Part shown: positions 41,846 through 51,756 of the stretch, one piece after another
Numbering within the stretch: the stretch's first letter is position 1
How the letters are laid out: the number at the start of each line of letters is the position of its first letter
Source: Labrenzia sp. OB1
Lineage (GTDB): Bacteria; Pseudomonadota; Alphaproteobacteria; Rhizobiales; Stappiaceae
Direction: 5' to 3'
Length of the DNA stretch: 64,000 nucleotides
Assembly: GCF_001624695.1 (NCBI RefSeq)
Contig: NZ_JSEP01000022.1
Coordinates: forward strand, 31,775-95,774
Program-made: the position numbers and the translations under genes
Notes under the pieces: model-generated
The model's input: the letters and a program-made list of their open reading frames with translations, nothing else
The model's database searches: none
Told to the model about the DNA's origin: nothing

Positions 41846-44092
41846 ATGGTGATGGATTTTCTTGCGCCCGCGGACCCCAGGGTGGAAAAGAACAGAAAGT
41901 CTCCATGGAAAATTCTGATTGTCGATGATGATCCCGATGTTCACGAGGTGACAAGGATCGCGGTGTCCGGTTGCGTCTTCGAAGACCGGCCGTTCGAACT
42001 TCTTCATGCTCTTTCCGCCGAGGACGCCCGCAGGATTTTCTCCGAAGAGGAGGATATCGCAGTTGCGCTTGTTGACGTGGTCATGGAAAGCGACACTGCC
42101 GGCCTCGGTCTGGTCAGCTGGATCCGCTCCGAACTTCAGAACGAGTTCACGCGTCTGATCCTGCGGACAGGCCAGCCGGGCTACGCGCCGCAGACCGACG
42201 TGATCATGAAATTCGATATCGACGGCTATGCCGAAAAGGCGGAACTCTCGCGTACCAAGCTGATCACCGCGATCGTTACGGCTTTGCGCGGGTACAAGCT
42301 GGTCATGTCGCTTGAAACCAACCGGCAAAAGCTCAAGCAGTTGAATGCGCATTTTGCCGCTATCGTGGAAAAGAACGCCCTGAGCGATTTTGCTGCGGCG
42401 GTTCTGACAGAAATCACGCAATTGATCGGTGAACCCATCGGTTGTTTCCTGTGCGGGCTGGACGCTCTTCCCGATTATGGGATCATCGACAAGTCCAATG
42501 TCAGGATCCTCGCTGCGATGGGCGATTTTGCCGACAAGACCGATCTTCCTATCGACATGCTGGGTGATGCCGCCATCAGGACTTCGGTGCATGAGTGTAT
42601 CGAAATCATGTCATCCAGTTCATCGCACCGCGGGGTTGCCCTTCCGCTGGTGACGCGCAACGGCATGACCGGAGCGCTTTTTCTGGCCATGCCGGAGGCG
42701 GAACTGGAAAACCTTGTCGGCTCGGAAGTTGTTCAGCTTTTTGTCGCCAACGTGGCGCTCGGTTACGAGAAGACCGGCCTACTGGAGCATATCCGGAACC
42801 TGGCCTATGTTGACCGGACAACGGGCCTGTCGACATTCTCCGGGTTCATCGAAACCTTTCAGCGCCACGCCGCCAAACATGCGTCTCTTCTTGTCGTGCA
42901 TCTGGACATTCAAAGGTTCCGGGTGATCGTTGACGGTATCGGCGATGAAAAAGCCGGAGCCGTCCTGAAAAAAACCGGTCACAGGCTGGCGCAGACGTTT
43001 CCCGATGCGCTGTCGATCGCGCGCAAGGAAAAAGACGAATTTCTGATCCTTCTGAAGGATGGCAAGGACAACCGGATACAGGATGTTGTCGAGCGGGTGG
43101 AAGATGCCTTCCATGAGCCGATTGCGCTGGACGATACCCAGATTACCCTGAGGATGCGGCTCGGATTCGCCGCTGTGGGCGACGGTGAGGATCAGGAGGC
43201 CGAGCAACTTGTGAGCCACGCCTCGATCGCGTTGAACGATGTCCGGCAAAAAGGCCTTACCAATCATGCGGTCTTTCATCCCCTGATGCAGGAAGCTGCG
43301 TTCGAACGTCTTCGCCTTGCTTCGCTGCTGACCGGGGGACGGGACAAGACCGAATTCACCGTGCATTACCAGCCGATCATGCAGGCACGCGATAACACTA
43401 TCGCTTCATTCGAGGCGCTGATGCGGTTCCGCACCCCCTCAGGCACCTTCCTCAACACCGGCCGCATGATCGAAGCTGCTGAAACCAGTGGGCTGATGTC
43501 CGAAATCGGCTCCTGGATGTTCAAATCCGCCTTTGCCGAATTCAGCGAAATTCCAACCGTTTCGGATCAAACCCGGTTGAATGTGAACCTGTCTCCCCAG
43601 CAGGTCCAGGCGAACAGGATCTACAAGGACATCGAAGATTCTGCCTCGGCCGCCGGCTTGCCCTTCACGCGTCTTGTCTTCGAGGTGACGGAAGGTTTGT
43701 TCCTGAACAACGATCAGGTCACGCTTTCCCTGCTGACATGGTTGCGCAACAAGGGTGCGAAGGTCGTCATCGACGATTTCGGTACCGGGTACTCGTCCCT
43801 GAGCTATCTGCGCAAACTTCCTGTCGATGGTATCAAGATCGATCGCAGTTTCATCATGAACATGGACCAGGATCCAGATGCGCTGGCGGTGGTAAAATCC
43901 ATCGTTGCGGTTGCCCAGGCTCTGGATTTGAGCGTCACGGCTGAAGGCGTTGAAACGGATGGTCAACGCAAGCTCATCCAGGAACTGAAGTGTGATTATC
44001 TTCAGGGTTTTTTCTATTCAAAGCCCTTGAGCAGCAACGATCTCGTTGCCTTTCTCCAGAAAGACGCCGTGTCCGGGCTGGTTGTCAGATAG
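41846..44092 (+). CDS. Response regulator with DUF3369, degenerate GGDEF and EAL domains
   Basis: In order: receiver (residues 20-150; acidic D27-D28-D29, phosphoacceptor D77 in ALVDVVM), a DUF3369/GAF-like region (about 160-330), a GGDEF domain whose active motif is degenerate (KEKDEF near residue 396, not GGDEF), and an EAL domain (about 505-740). EAL residues for c-di-GMP hydrolysis look intact: EALMR at about 523, NVNLSPQQ, FEVTEG, IDDFGTGYSS and TAEGVE. The protein should thus be a phosphorylation-controlled c-di-GMP phosphodiesterase with a regulatory GGDEF. It is cotranscribed with the histidine kinase. Placement beside the flagellar locus fits a control of motility. Confidence 0.9.
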   Translation: MVMDFLAPADPRVEKNRKSPWKILIVDDDPDVHEVTRIAVSGCVFEDRPFELLHALSAEDARRIFSEEEDIAVALVDVVMESDTAGLGLVSWIRSELQNEFTRLILRTGQPGYAPQTDVIMKFDIDGYAEKAELSRTKLITAIVTALRGYKLVMSLETNRQKLKQLNAHFAAIVEKNALSDFAAAVLTEITQLIGEPIGCFLCGLDALPDYGIIDKSNVRILAAMGDFADKTDLPIDMLGDAAIRTSVHECIEIMSSSSSHRGVALPLVTRNGMTGALFLAMPEAELENLVGSEVVQLFVANVALGYEKTGLLEHIRNLAYVDRTTGLSTFSGFIETFQRHAAKHASLLVVHLDIQRFRVIVDGIGDEKAGAVLKKTGHRLAQTFPDALSIARKEKDEFLILLKDGKDNRIQDVVERVEDAFHEPIALDDTQITLRMRLGFAAVGDGEDQEAEQLVSHASIALNDVRQKGLTNHAVFHPLMQEAAFERLRLASLLTGGRDKTEFTVHYQPIMQARDNTIASFEALMRFRTPSGTFLNTGRMIEAAETSGLMSEIGSWMFKSAFAEFSEIPTVSDQTRLNVNLSPQQVQANRIYKDIEDSASAAGLPFTRLVFEVTEGLFLNNDQVTLSLLTWLRNKGAKVVIDDFGTGYSSLSYLRKLPVDGIKIDRSFIMNMDQDPDALAVVKSIVAVAQALDLSVTAEGVETDGQRKLIQELKCDYLQGFFYSKPLSSNDLVAFLQKDAVSGLVVR

Positions 44093-44320
44093 CAACCGGT
44101 CGCCGGTTTCACCAAGCTTGCTGCCGACAAATGATGCCCTGAAGGCAGCTTGTGCGTGCGTGTGCGGGCGATGCATAAATTCCGGGCAGATAACCGATTG
44201 AAATTTTATACAAAACACGCTCTCATGGGATCAAGGCAACGGCGCTGAACGTCTTTTTGCGTTGAGCTTCAGCCGAGTCATTGCCAATATTCGCCAAAGT
44301 GCGAGATGGGGAGAGTATAC

Positions 44321-44998
44321 ATGGATATGAACGGATCCCACCGGATACCGGCCAAAAGGGAAACCGTCTGGGAAGCTCTGAACGATCCGGAGATCCTGAA
44401 GGCCTGCATACCCGGGTGTGAGAGCCTTGAAAAAACTTCCGAAACAGAAATGACCGCTGCGGTGACCACGAAGATCGGTCCGGTCAAGGCCAAGTTCAAG
44501 GGGGCGGTGACTTTCGAGAACATCAATGCTCCCGAAGGCTATACGATCGTCGGAGAAGGCAAGGGAGGCGTAGCCGGATTTGCCAAGGGTTCTGCGGACG
44601 TCAAGCTGACCGAGGACGGCGACGGGACCCTTCTGACGTATAAGGCCAAGGCGCAGGTCGGCGGCAAACTTGCCCAACTCGGTAGCCGGTTGATCGATTC
44701 CACCGCGAAGAAGATGGCGGAAGAGTTTTTCGGCAAATTTTCCGCGAGGGTTGGCGGGACAACAGACGATCAGCTTGATCCGGGCGTGGCCGAAGAGGCC
44801 AAAAGGATCGCGCTTGAAGAAACAACGGGTGGTGTCGTCCACGCGCTCGAGGACGCCGAGCACGCCGTTGAAGAGAAGCTGCATCAGGCAGAGGAGAATC
44901 TGGAAGCGGCTGCAGGCAGGAATGTTCTCGGAGGACCGGTTGTCTGGGGGTTGGCGCTTCTGGCGGCTGTCATCGTGATCCTGGCTCTTGCCACTTGA
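44321..44998 (+). CDS. coxG: CoxG-like SRPBCC protein with C-terminal membrane anchor
   Basis: CoxG proteins recruit aerobic CO dehydrogenase to the membrane. The ATG at 44321 has a GGGGAGAG ribosome binding site. Residues 1-145 form the SRPBCC/CoxG fold (MNGSHRIPAKRETVWEALND; LKACIPGCESLEK; GEGKGGVAGFAKGSADVKLT); residues 150-200 are an acidic helical linker, and the final helix (VVWGLALLAAVIVILALAT) is a membrane anchor. It stands upstream of the S-L-M genes, codirectional, with a gap of about 130 bases before coxS. Confidence 0.87.
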   Translation: MDMNGSHRIPAKRETVWEALNDPEILKACIPGCESLEKTSETEMTAAVTTKIGPVKAKFKGAVTFENINAPEGYTIVGEGKGGVAGFAKGSADVKLTEDGDGTLLTYKAKAQVGGKLAQLGSRLIDSTAKKMAEEFFGKFSARVGGTTDDQLDPGVAEEAKRIALEETTGGVVHALEDAEHAVEEKLHQAEENLEAAAGRNVLGGPVVWGLALLAAVIVILALAT

Positions 44999-45128
44999 GC
45001 AAAGCTGTTCAATCCTGAATTGAGGTCTGGCGGTTTCCGTATCGCCAGAGTTCACTGAAAAAGAACACGGTGGCAAGCCGGGTACTGTTGAGCCAAGGCT
45101 CGAAGAGTTTCATGAGGGAGAGATATTC

Positions 45129-45620
<492 letters not shown>

Positions 45621-45835
45621 TCAGTCTGCACTCCTGACTTCGACGCGCGGACCTTTCTGCGCCGAGACAACAAGACCGTTCAGCCTGATCCGTTGCCGGG
45701 AGGAATTTGGCAATTGAGGGCTGTCCGCCGGGTCTTGAGACAGACGGAAACCGGTTGCGGCGATTGCCGGCAAGACCGGTTTGAGGAGACCTTCCGGAAG
45801 GGGCGGTACCGGAGCATTTTTTGGGAGAGAGATCG

Positions 45836-48196
45836 ATGGCAGTTGAGGGGATCGGGGCACGCGCCCTGCGCAAAGAGGACAAGCGCTTTATCACCGGAAA
45901 GGGCCGCTACACGGACGACATAGTCGCTCCGGGAATGGGGTATGCGGCCTTCGTGCGCTCGCCGCACGCTCATGCAAGGATCAAGAGCATCGACACAGGC
46001 GCCGCTTCAGTGATGCCGGGTGTGGATGCGGTGCTGACCGGCGACCAGCTGGTTGGCGACGGAATCGGCAATATCATCTGCGGCTGGATGATCCATTCCA
46101 AGGATGGTTCGCCGATGAAAATGGGCGGCTGGCGCGCGCTTGAGCCGGAAGTCGTCCGCCATGTCGGCCAGGCTGTTGCGGTTGTTGTTGCCGACACGCT
46201 TGCGCAGGCTCGCGATGCAGCCGATGCGGTGGTTGTCGATTATGAAGAACTGCCATCGGTCACCAATGCGGTTGCCGCATTGGGGCCGGATGCCCCGCAA
46301 ATTCATCCCGAAGCCGAAGGCAACCTGATTTTCGACTGGGAAATCGGCGATGAGGCAGCGGTCAATGCCGCATTCGAGAATGCGGCTCACGTCACGCGGA
46401 TGAATATCGAGAACAACCGCGTGGTTCCCAATCCGATGGAACCGCGCGCTGCCCTGGCGGACTATAATTCCGCCGAGGAGCACTTCACGCTCTATACCAC
46501 TTCGCAGAACCCGCATGTCGCCCGGCTGGTGCTGTCGGCGTTCTACAATATCGCGCCGGAGCACAAGCTGCGTGTGATTGCACCCGATGTCGGGGGCGGG
46601 TTTGGCGCCAAGATTTATATCTATCCGGAAGAAATGGTCTGCCTCTGGGCATCCAAGCGCGTCAACCGGCCGGTCAAATGGGCTTGTGACCGAACCGAAG
46701 CCTTCCTGACGGACGCCCATGGCCGGGATCATCAGTCAGAAGCGGAACTGGCGCTCGATTCCGATAACAAGATCATCGGTTTGCGAGTGAAGACCGTCGC
46801 CAATCTCGGCGCCTATATGTCGTTGTTCTCGTCTTCTGTGCCGACATATCTCTACGCGACACTCCTCTCCGGCCAGTACAACATTCCAGCGATCCACGCC
46901 AATGTGAAGGCGGTCTATACCAATACGACGCCGGTGGATGCCTATCGCGGAGCGGGGCGGCCGGAAGCGACCTTCCTCATTGAACGGATGATGGAAACGG
47001 CCGCGCGTGAAGTCGGTCTTTCACCGGCTGAATTCCGCCGCCGGAATTTCGTCAGATCCTTCCCGCATCAGACGCCGGTTATCATGTGCTATGATGCCGG
47101 AGACTATGACGCGACGCTGGATGCCGCGATGAGCGCCGCCGATTATGACGGATTTGCCGCCCGCAAGGCGGAAGCAGCATCGCGCGGAAAACTTCGGGGC
47201 ATCGGCATCTCCTGCTACATCGAGGCTTGTGGCATAGCGCCGTCCGCAGCTGTCGGTTCTTTGGGGGCTGGGGTCGGACTTTGGGAATCCGCCGAGGTGC
47301 GTGTGAACCCGGTCGGAACGATCGAGATCCTCACCGGGTCCCACAGCCACGGCCAGGGTCATGAAACCACGTTCTCGCAATTGATCTGTGAACGGTTCGG
47401 CCTCGATTCCGACTCCGTTTCCATCGTTCATGGCGATACGGACAAGGTGCAATTCGGAATGGGCACTTATGGTTCCCGCTCCGGAGCGGTTGGAATGTCC
47501 GCGATTGTCAAGGCGCTCGACAAGGTCGAGGCGAAAGCGAAAAAGATCGCCGCGCATCTCATGGAAGCCGCGGAAGGCGATATTCAAATCGAAGGCGGTG
47601 AGCTGAAAGTCGCCGGAACGGACAAAAAGCTCTCCTTCACCGAAGTGGCGCTCGCCGCCTATACGGCACATAATTTGCCGGAAGGCATGGAGCCGGGTCT
47701 GAAGGAAGGGGCTTTCTACGACCCGACAAATTTCACATTCCCGGCAGGGACCTACGTCTGTGAAGTCGAGATCGACCCGGAAACCGGCAAGACTGAAATC
47801 GTCAACTTCGTCGCCGCGGACGATTTCGGCAAGATCATCAATCCGATGATCGTGGAAGGCCAGGTACACGGCGGATTAACCCAGGGGATCGGACAGGCGC
47901 TCTTGGAAAGCGTCACCTATGGAGAGAACGGTCAGCTTCTGACCGCGACCTACATGGACTACGCCATGCCGCGTGCCGATGATGTACCCAGTTTCAACCT
48001 GTCCACCCATGAAACCCTGTGTCCGGGCAATCCGCTCGGTATCAAGGGCTGCGGCGAAGCCGGTGCCATCGGCTCGCCACCGGCCATCATCAACGCGATC
48101 ACGGATGCAATCGGCAACAATGACCTGACAATGCCGGCAAAGCCCGAAAAAGTCTGGGCGTTGTACCAGTCTTCAATGAAGCAGGCGGCCGAATAA
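45836..48196 (+). CDS. coxL: Molybdopterin large subunit, form II CO dehydrogenase-like
   Basis: The ATG at 45836 is preceded by GGGAGAGA; an in-frame start five codons upstream is less likely. The 786-residue protein belongs to the xanthine oxidase/CO dehydrogenase family, with GGGFGAK, the molybdopterin contacts and the C-terminal active-site glutamate in KGCGEAGAIGSPPA. The active-site loop reads AYRGAGR, the form II signature; true CO dehydrogenases of form I have AYxCSFR. The substrate may therefore be CO at low activity or another aldehyde or heterocycle. The gene order S-L-M is also form II. Confidence 0.92.
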   Translation: MAVEGIGARALRKEDKRFITGKGRYTDDIVAPGMGYAAFVRSPHAHARIKSIDTGAASVMPGVDAVLTGDQLVGDGIGNIICGWMIHSKDGSPMKMGGWRALEPEVVRHVGQAVAVVVADTLAQARDAADAVVVDYEELPSVTNAVAALGPDAPQIHPEAEGNLIFDWEIGDEAAVNAAFENAAHVTRMNIENNRVVPNPMEPRAALADYNSAEEHFTLYTTSQNPHVARLVLSAFYNIAPEHKLRVIAPDVGGGFGAKIYIYPEEMVCLWASKRVNRPVKWACDRTEAFLTDAHGRDHQSEAELALDSDNKIIGLRVKTVANLGAYMSLFSSSVPTYLYATLLSGQYNIPAIHANVKAVYTNTTPVDAYRGAGRPEATFLIERMMETAAREVGLSPAEFRRRNFVRSFPHQTPVIMCYDAGDYDATLDAAMSAADYDGFAARKAEAASRGKLRGIGISCYIEACGIAPSAAVGSLGAGVGLWESAEVRVNPVGTIEILTGSHSHGQGHETTFSQLICERFGLDSDSVSIVHGDTDKVQFGMGTYGSRSGAVGMSAIVKALDKVEAKAKKIAAHLMEAAEGDIQIEGGELKVAGTDKKLSFTEVALAAYTAHNLPEGMEPGLKEGAFYDPTNFTFPAGTYVCEVEIDPETGKTEIVNFVAADDFGKIINPMIVEGQVHGGLTQGIGQALLESVTYGENGQLLTATYMDYAMPRADDVPSFNLSTHETLCPGNPLGIKGCGEAGAIGSPPAIINAITDAIGNNDLTMPAKPEKVWALYQSSMKQAAE

Positions 48197-48344
48197 ATGA
48201 GGCAGGCCATGGAGGATCACAAGGCCATGGAGGATCCGCCCGAAGTGCGGATCTTGACTTCCCTGTCAGGGGAAGGCCATCGGCCGCCGGTGGTTTCCGG
48301 AGCACTTTTATCAAACCTGAACCCATCCATATGGGAGACATATT

Positions 48345-49145
48345 ATGTATGAAACGACCTATCACCGTGCCGGATCGGCTGCCGACGCAGCCCGAATGAT
48401 TGCCGAGTCAGAGGACGGAAAATTTCTGGGCGGAGGGCAGACATTGCTGCCGACCATGAAACAGCGCCTGGCCGCTCCGTCAGATCTGGTAGATGTCACG
48501 AAAATTGCCGACATGAAAGGCATTCGGGAAGAGGGGGGCCAGATCGTCATTGGTGCGGCGACCGCACATGCGGAAGTCGCGGCTTCAGCTGTGATCAAAT
48601 CCAGGCTTCCGGGACTTGCCACCCTTGCCGGAGGCATCGGGGATCCGGCTGTCCGCCACATGGGAACAATCGGTGGCTCGATTGCCAATAACGACCCGGC
48701 CGCCGACTATCCGGCTGCTCTTGTCGGGTTGGGCGCGAGCGTGACAACCAGTAAACGGACGCTTTCCGCGGAAGACTTCTTCACTGGAATGTTCGACACG
48801 GCACTCGATGACGATGAAGTCGTGGTCTCTGTATCCTTCCCGGTTGCCGAGAAGACGGCTTATGCCAAGTACCCCAATCCTGCGTCCCGCTATGCGATGG
48901 CTGGCGTGTTTGTTGCCCGGCATGGCGACGGTTCCGTGCGTGTTGCGGTCACGGGGGCAGGACAATCCGGGGTCTTCCGGGCTGAAGACATGGAAGCCGC
49001 GCTGGCTGCCAACTGGTCTCCTGACGCCGTAGCGGGGATCAGCGTTGATTCCGGCGGGATGCTGCATGATGTTCACGGATCTGCTCACTACCGGGCAAAT
49101 CTGGTGACCGTCATGGCAAAACGGGCTGTTGCAGCCGCGGGCTGA
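48345..49145 (+). CDS. coxM: FAD-binding medium subunit of the CO dehydrogenase-like enzyme
   Basis: The 266-residue protein is the flavoprotein of the complex. The FAD-binding motifs are visible: LGGGQTLLPTMKQRL near residues 28-42 and MGTIGGSIANNDPAADYPAA near residues 106-125. The C-terminal CO_deh_flav domain contains RYAMAGVFVARHGDG. It follows coxL after about 150 bases and ends before a strong terminator. Confidence 0.93.
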   Translation: MYETTYHRAGSAADAARMIAESEDGKFLGGGQTLLPTMKQRLAAPSDLVDVTKIADMKGIREEGGQIVIGAATAHAEVAASAVIKSRLPGLATLAGGIGDPAVRHMGTIGGSIANNDPAADYPAALVGLGASVTTSKRTLSAEDFFTGMFDTALDDDEVVVSVSFPVAEKTAYAKYPNPASRYAMAGVFVARHGDGSVRVAVTGAGQSGVFRAEDMEAALAANWSPDAVAGISVDSGGMLHDVHGSAHYRANLVTVMAKRAVAAAG

Positions 49146-49171
49146 AGGACCGGATAGTGTTTCGAGAATTG

Positions 49172-49201
49172 AACCCGGCTGCTTTGCGGCCGGGTTTTTT
49201 T
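49172..49201 (+). terminator. Terminator between coxM and moeA, possibly bidirectional
   Basis: AACCCGGC and GCCGGGTT form an 8-bp stem followed by T residues. The flanking genes converge. The symmetric AA/TT ends would let it act weakly in the other direction as well. Confidence 0.85.
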
Positions 49202-49215
49202 GCATGCCTTGCTGA

Positions 49216-50421
49216 TCAGAGCATCAGAACCGACACCGGTGTTCCGGCTTTCTGAGCAGGTGCATGCGGTGGGCGGATGATGAGTGCGCCGGATTTTGCC
49301 AGAAGGCCGAGCATGGAGCTGTCCTGCCGGGAAAACGGTGTAGCGGTCAGATGACCGTCCGCGTCTTGCGATAGTCCGGCGCGCACATAATCCTGCCGCC
49401 GGTCGTTTTCCGGCAGATCCCCACCCAGTACAGCCTGTGTTGGAGTCGTATCTTGCGGCGTGTGCCCAAGCATTGCCATCACGAGCGGCTTCAGGAACAG
49501 AAGACCGCAGACCAGGCTGGAAACCGGATTGCCGGGAAGCCCGAGAATCCTGGTTTTACCGAGGTGGCCCGCCATCAATGGTTTGCCGGGGCGCATGGCG
49601 ATACGCCAGAAGGAAAGGTCCATGCCTTCCTTCTCCAGCACCTCCTGAACGATGTCGTGATCGCCGACGGACGCACCGCCGAGCGTTACGAGAATATCGG
49701 CTTCCTCGGTGATGGCTGTGCGGATGTGCGTGGCAAGCTTGACCGGATCGTCGGGCGATATGCCAAGATACAGAGGTTGTCCGCCGCAATCGGCCACAAG
49801 CGCGGCAATCCCGATATGGTTCGAGGCGATGATCTGATCGGGACCGGGTTCCGTGCCCGGTGGAACCAGTTCGTCTCCGGTCGCAAGAATGGCGACCTTT
49901 GGCTTGCGGATAACCGGGAGCTCTGCATGGTTCATGGCCGCGGCAAGGGCCAGATGCCTGTAAGCCAATTTGAGAGGCGGTGCGAGCAGGACGTCACCGC
50001 TTGAAAAATCCAGCCCGGCAGGGCGGACAAAGGCGCCCATCGAAGGAGGCTCCAGAACGGTGATCCTATCGCCGGAGCGCTCTGCATTTTCCTGAATGAG
50101 AATCGTGTCCGCACCGGTTGGAACCGGCGCGCCGGTGAAGAGGCGTACCGCCTGACCCGGCTCGACACTGCCAGCAAACCCATGACCCGCAGGGGCTTCG
50201 CCTATGACCCGCAATTGCGGCCGTTCACCGGCAAGGTCCTGATGGCGGATTGCATAACCGTCCATTGCCGAGGCGGAAAAGGGGGGCTGGGTGCGCGTCG
50301 ATCTGAGAGATTCGGCAAGAAACCGGTTGTTTGCCAGCTCCAGAGGCACGGTTTCCCTCCCCAGTGGAGACACACCGGCCAGAAGTCTCTCAAGCGCCTC
50401 GGCGACCGGCATCAGGCTCAT
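49216..50421 (-). CDS. moeA: Molybdopterin molybdenumtransferase MoeA
   Basis: MoeA inserts molybdate into adenylylated molybdopterin. The 401-residue protein has the family landmarks SAMDGYAIRHQDL, IATGDELVPPG, GGASVGDHDIVQEVL and the C-terminal domain ending VSVLML. Its product would supply the cofactor for the adjacent molybdo-hydroxylase. It overlaps moaC by one base. The rhizobial order places lexA after moeA; here the cox genes converge instead. Confidence 0.95.
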   Translation of the reverse strand: MSLMPVAEALERLLAGVSPLGRETVPLELANNRFLAESLRSTRTQPPFSASAMDGYAIRHQDLAGERPQLRVIGEAPAGHGFAGSVEPGQAVRLFTGAPVPTGADTILIQENAERSGDRITVLEPPSMGAFVRPAGLDFSSGDVLLAPPLKLAYRHLALAAAMNHAELPVIRKPKVAILATGDELVPPGTEPGPDQIIASNHIGIAALVADCGGQPLYLGISPDDPVKLATHIRTAITEEADILVTLGGASVGDHDIVQEVLEKEGMDLSFWRIAMRPGKPLMAGHLGKTRILGLPGNPVSSLVCGLLFLKPLVMAMLGHTPQDTTPTQAVLGGDLPENDRRQDYVRAGLSQDADGHLTATPFSRQDSSMLGLLAKSGALIIRPPHAPAQKAGTPVSVLML

Positions 50422-50933
50422 CAGGTTCCGCCTTCACTGCCGTCTTTGTCGAGGGTCCAGTGCCCGCTTTTGCCACCGGCCTTTTCCACCAGCCGGATGT
50501 CACCGATCACCATGCCGCGATCTACGGCCTTTGCCATGTCGTAGATGGTGAGACAGGCGAGGGAGCAGGCCGTGAGGGCTTCCATCTCCACACCCGTCTG
50601 GCCGCTAACCTTCGTGGTGGCTGTCACGATCAGCCCGGGCAGGGCCTCGTCGATTTCAAAATCGACCGTGACCTTCGACAGCATGAGAGGATGACAGAGC
50701 GGGATCAGGTCGTGGGTCTTCTTGGCGGCCAGTATGCCGGCGATACGGGCGGTTCCGATCACGTCGCCCTTCCTGGCATTGCCGCTACGGACCAGGTCCA
50801 GGGTCTCCCGGCGCATGGTGACCGAACCACGGGCAACTGCCATGCGGTGCGTGACGTTCTTTTCAGAGACATCCACCATGTTGGCTGCACCGGTTTCGTC
50901 CAGATGCGTGAGTGTCGGATCCTCACCGGCCAT
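50421..50933 (-). CDS. moaC: Cyclic pyranopterin monophosphate synthase MoaC
   Basis: MoaC acts with MoaA in the first step of molybdopterin synthesis. The 170-residue length is normal. The family motifs are clear: MVDVSEKNVTHRMAVARGSV, AARIAGILAAKKT-like TARIAGILAAKKTHDLIPLC HP, and the C-terminal TACSLACLTIYDMAKAVDRG. It lies 6 bases after trpC and overlaps moeA. Confidence 0.95.
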   Translation of the reverse strand: MAGEDPTLTHLDETGAANMVDVSEKNVTHRMAVARGSVTMRRETLDLVRSGNARKGDVIGTARIAGILAAKKTHDLIPLCHPLMLSKVTVDFEIDEALPGLIVTATTKVSGQTGVEMEALTACSLACLTIYDMAKAVDRGMVIGDIRLVEKAGGKSGHWTLDKDGSEGGT

Positions 50934-50939
50934 TTGCGC

Positions 50940-51752
50940 CTAGCCCGTTCTGGAGAGCATGGGGCGCGCCAGCAAGGCTGTCGTCGCAGCAGCTACATCT
51001 TCCTGCCGCATCAGGCTTTCGCCGATCAGGAACGTGGAAATACCGACCTTGTTCATGCGCTCAAGGTCTGCCGGCGTGAAGAGGCCGGATTCGCCGATCA
51101 CTATCCTGTCGGCGGAAACCAGGGGCGCAAGTTCCTCACTTGTTTCCAACCTGGTTTCGAAGGTCTTCAGATTGCGGTTGTTGATGCCCATGAGCCGGGA
51201 GGAGAGCCTTGATGCACGCTCCAGTTCCGAAGCGTCGTGAACCTCCAGAAGAACGTCCATTCCAAGGTCGAACGCGGTCTCTTCCAGGGCGCTGGCAGTC
51301 GCATCGTCAACAGCTGCGAGAATGATCAGAATGCAGTCTGCACCCCAGGCACGGGCCTCGTAGACCTGATAGATGTCGTAGAGAAAATCCTTGCGCAGTG
51401 CCGGAAGGGAGACCGCGTCGCGGGCAGCCGCCAGGAATTCGGGTTTCCCCTGGAATGAGGGCGTGTCCGTCAGGACCGACAGGCAGGCGGCGCCGCCTGC
51501 CTCGTAAGCCTTGGCGAGCGATGGCGGGTCAAAGTCTTCCCGGATCAACCCTTTTGAAGGGCTGGCCTTTTTGATTTCGGCGATCAGGGCAAAACCGCCT
51601 TCGGCATGCTTTGCCTCAATCGCCTTTGCAAAGCCGCGCGTCGAAGGAAGGCCGGAAATACGCGCCTTGAGGTCTTCCAGGGAGACCCGGGACTTGGCTG
51701 CGGCGATTTCCTCGCGCTTATAGGCTTCAATTTTCTGCAGGATATCAGACAT
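50940..51752 (-). CDS. trpC: Indole-3-glycerol phosphate synthase TrpC
   Basis: TrpC closes the indole ring in tryptophan synthesis. The ATG at 51752 (MSDILQKIEAYKREEIAAAK) gives a 270-residue TIM-barrel protein with ALIAEIKKASPSKGLIREDF, the catalytic Lys/Glu strands LRKDFLYDIYQVYEAR and IGINNRNLKTF-like LMGINNRNLKTFE, and IGESGLFTPADLERM. A longer upstream frame would overlap trpD and is rejected. It starts 4 bases after trpD. Confidence 0.96.
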   Translation of the reverse strand: MSDILQKIEAYKREEIAAAKSRVSLEDLKARISGLPSTRGFAKAIEAKHAEGGFALIAEIKKASPSKGLIREDFDPPSLAKAYEAGGAACLSVLTDTPSFQGKPEFLAAARDAVSLPALRKDFLYDIYQVYEARAWGADCILIILAAVDDATASALEETAFDLGMDVLLEVHDASELERASRLSSRLMGINNRNLKTFETRLETSEELAPLVSADRIVIGESGLFTPADLERMNKVGISTFLIGESLMRQEDVAAATTALLARPMLSRTG

Positions 51753-51756
51753 TTGC

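Noticed and set aside
44094..44108. AACCGG-TCG-CCGGTT after the EAL gene as a terminator
   Set aside because: The 3-base loop is tight and no T run follows.
45026..45049. TCTGGCG/CGCCAGA inverted repeat between coxG and coxS as a terminator
   Set aside because: No T tract follows; too short to claim a function.
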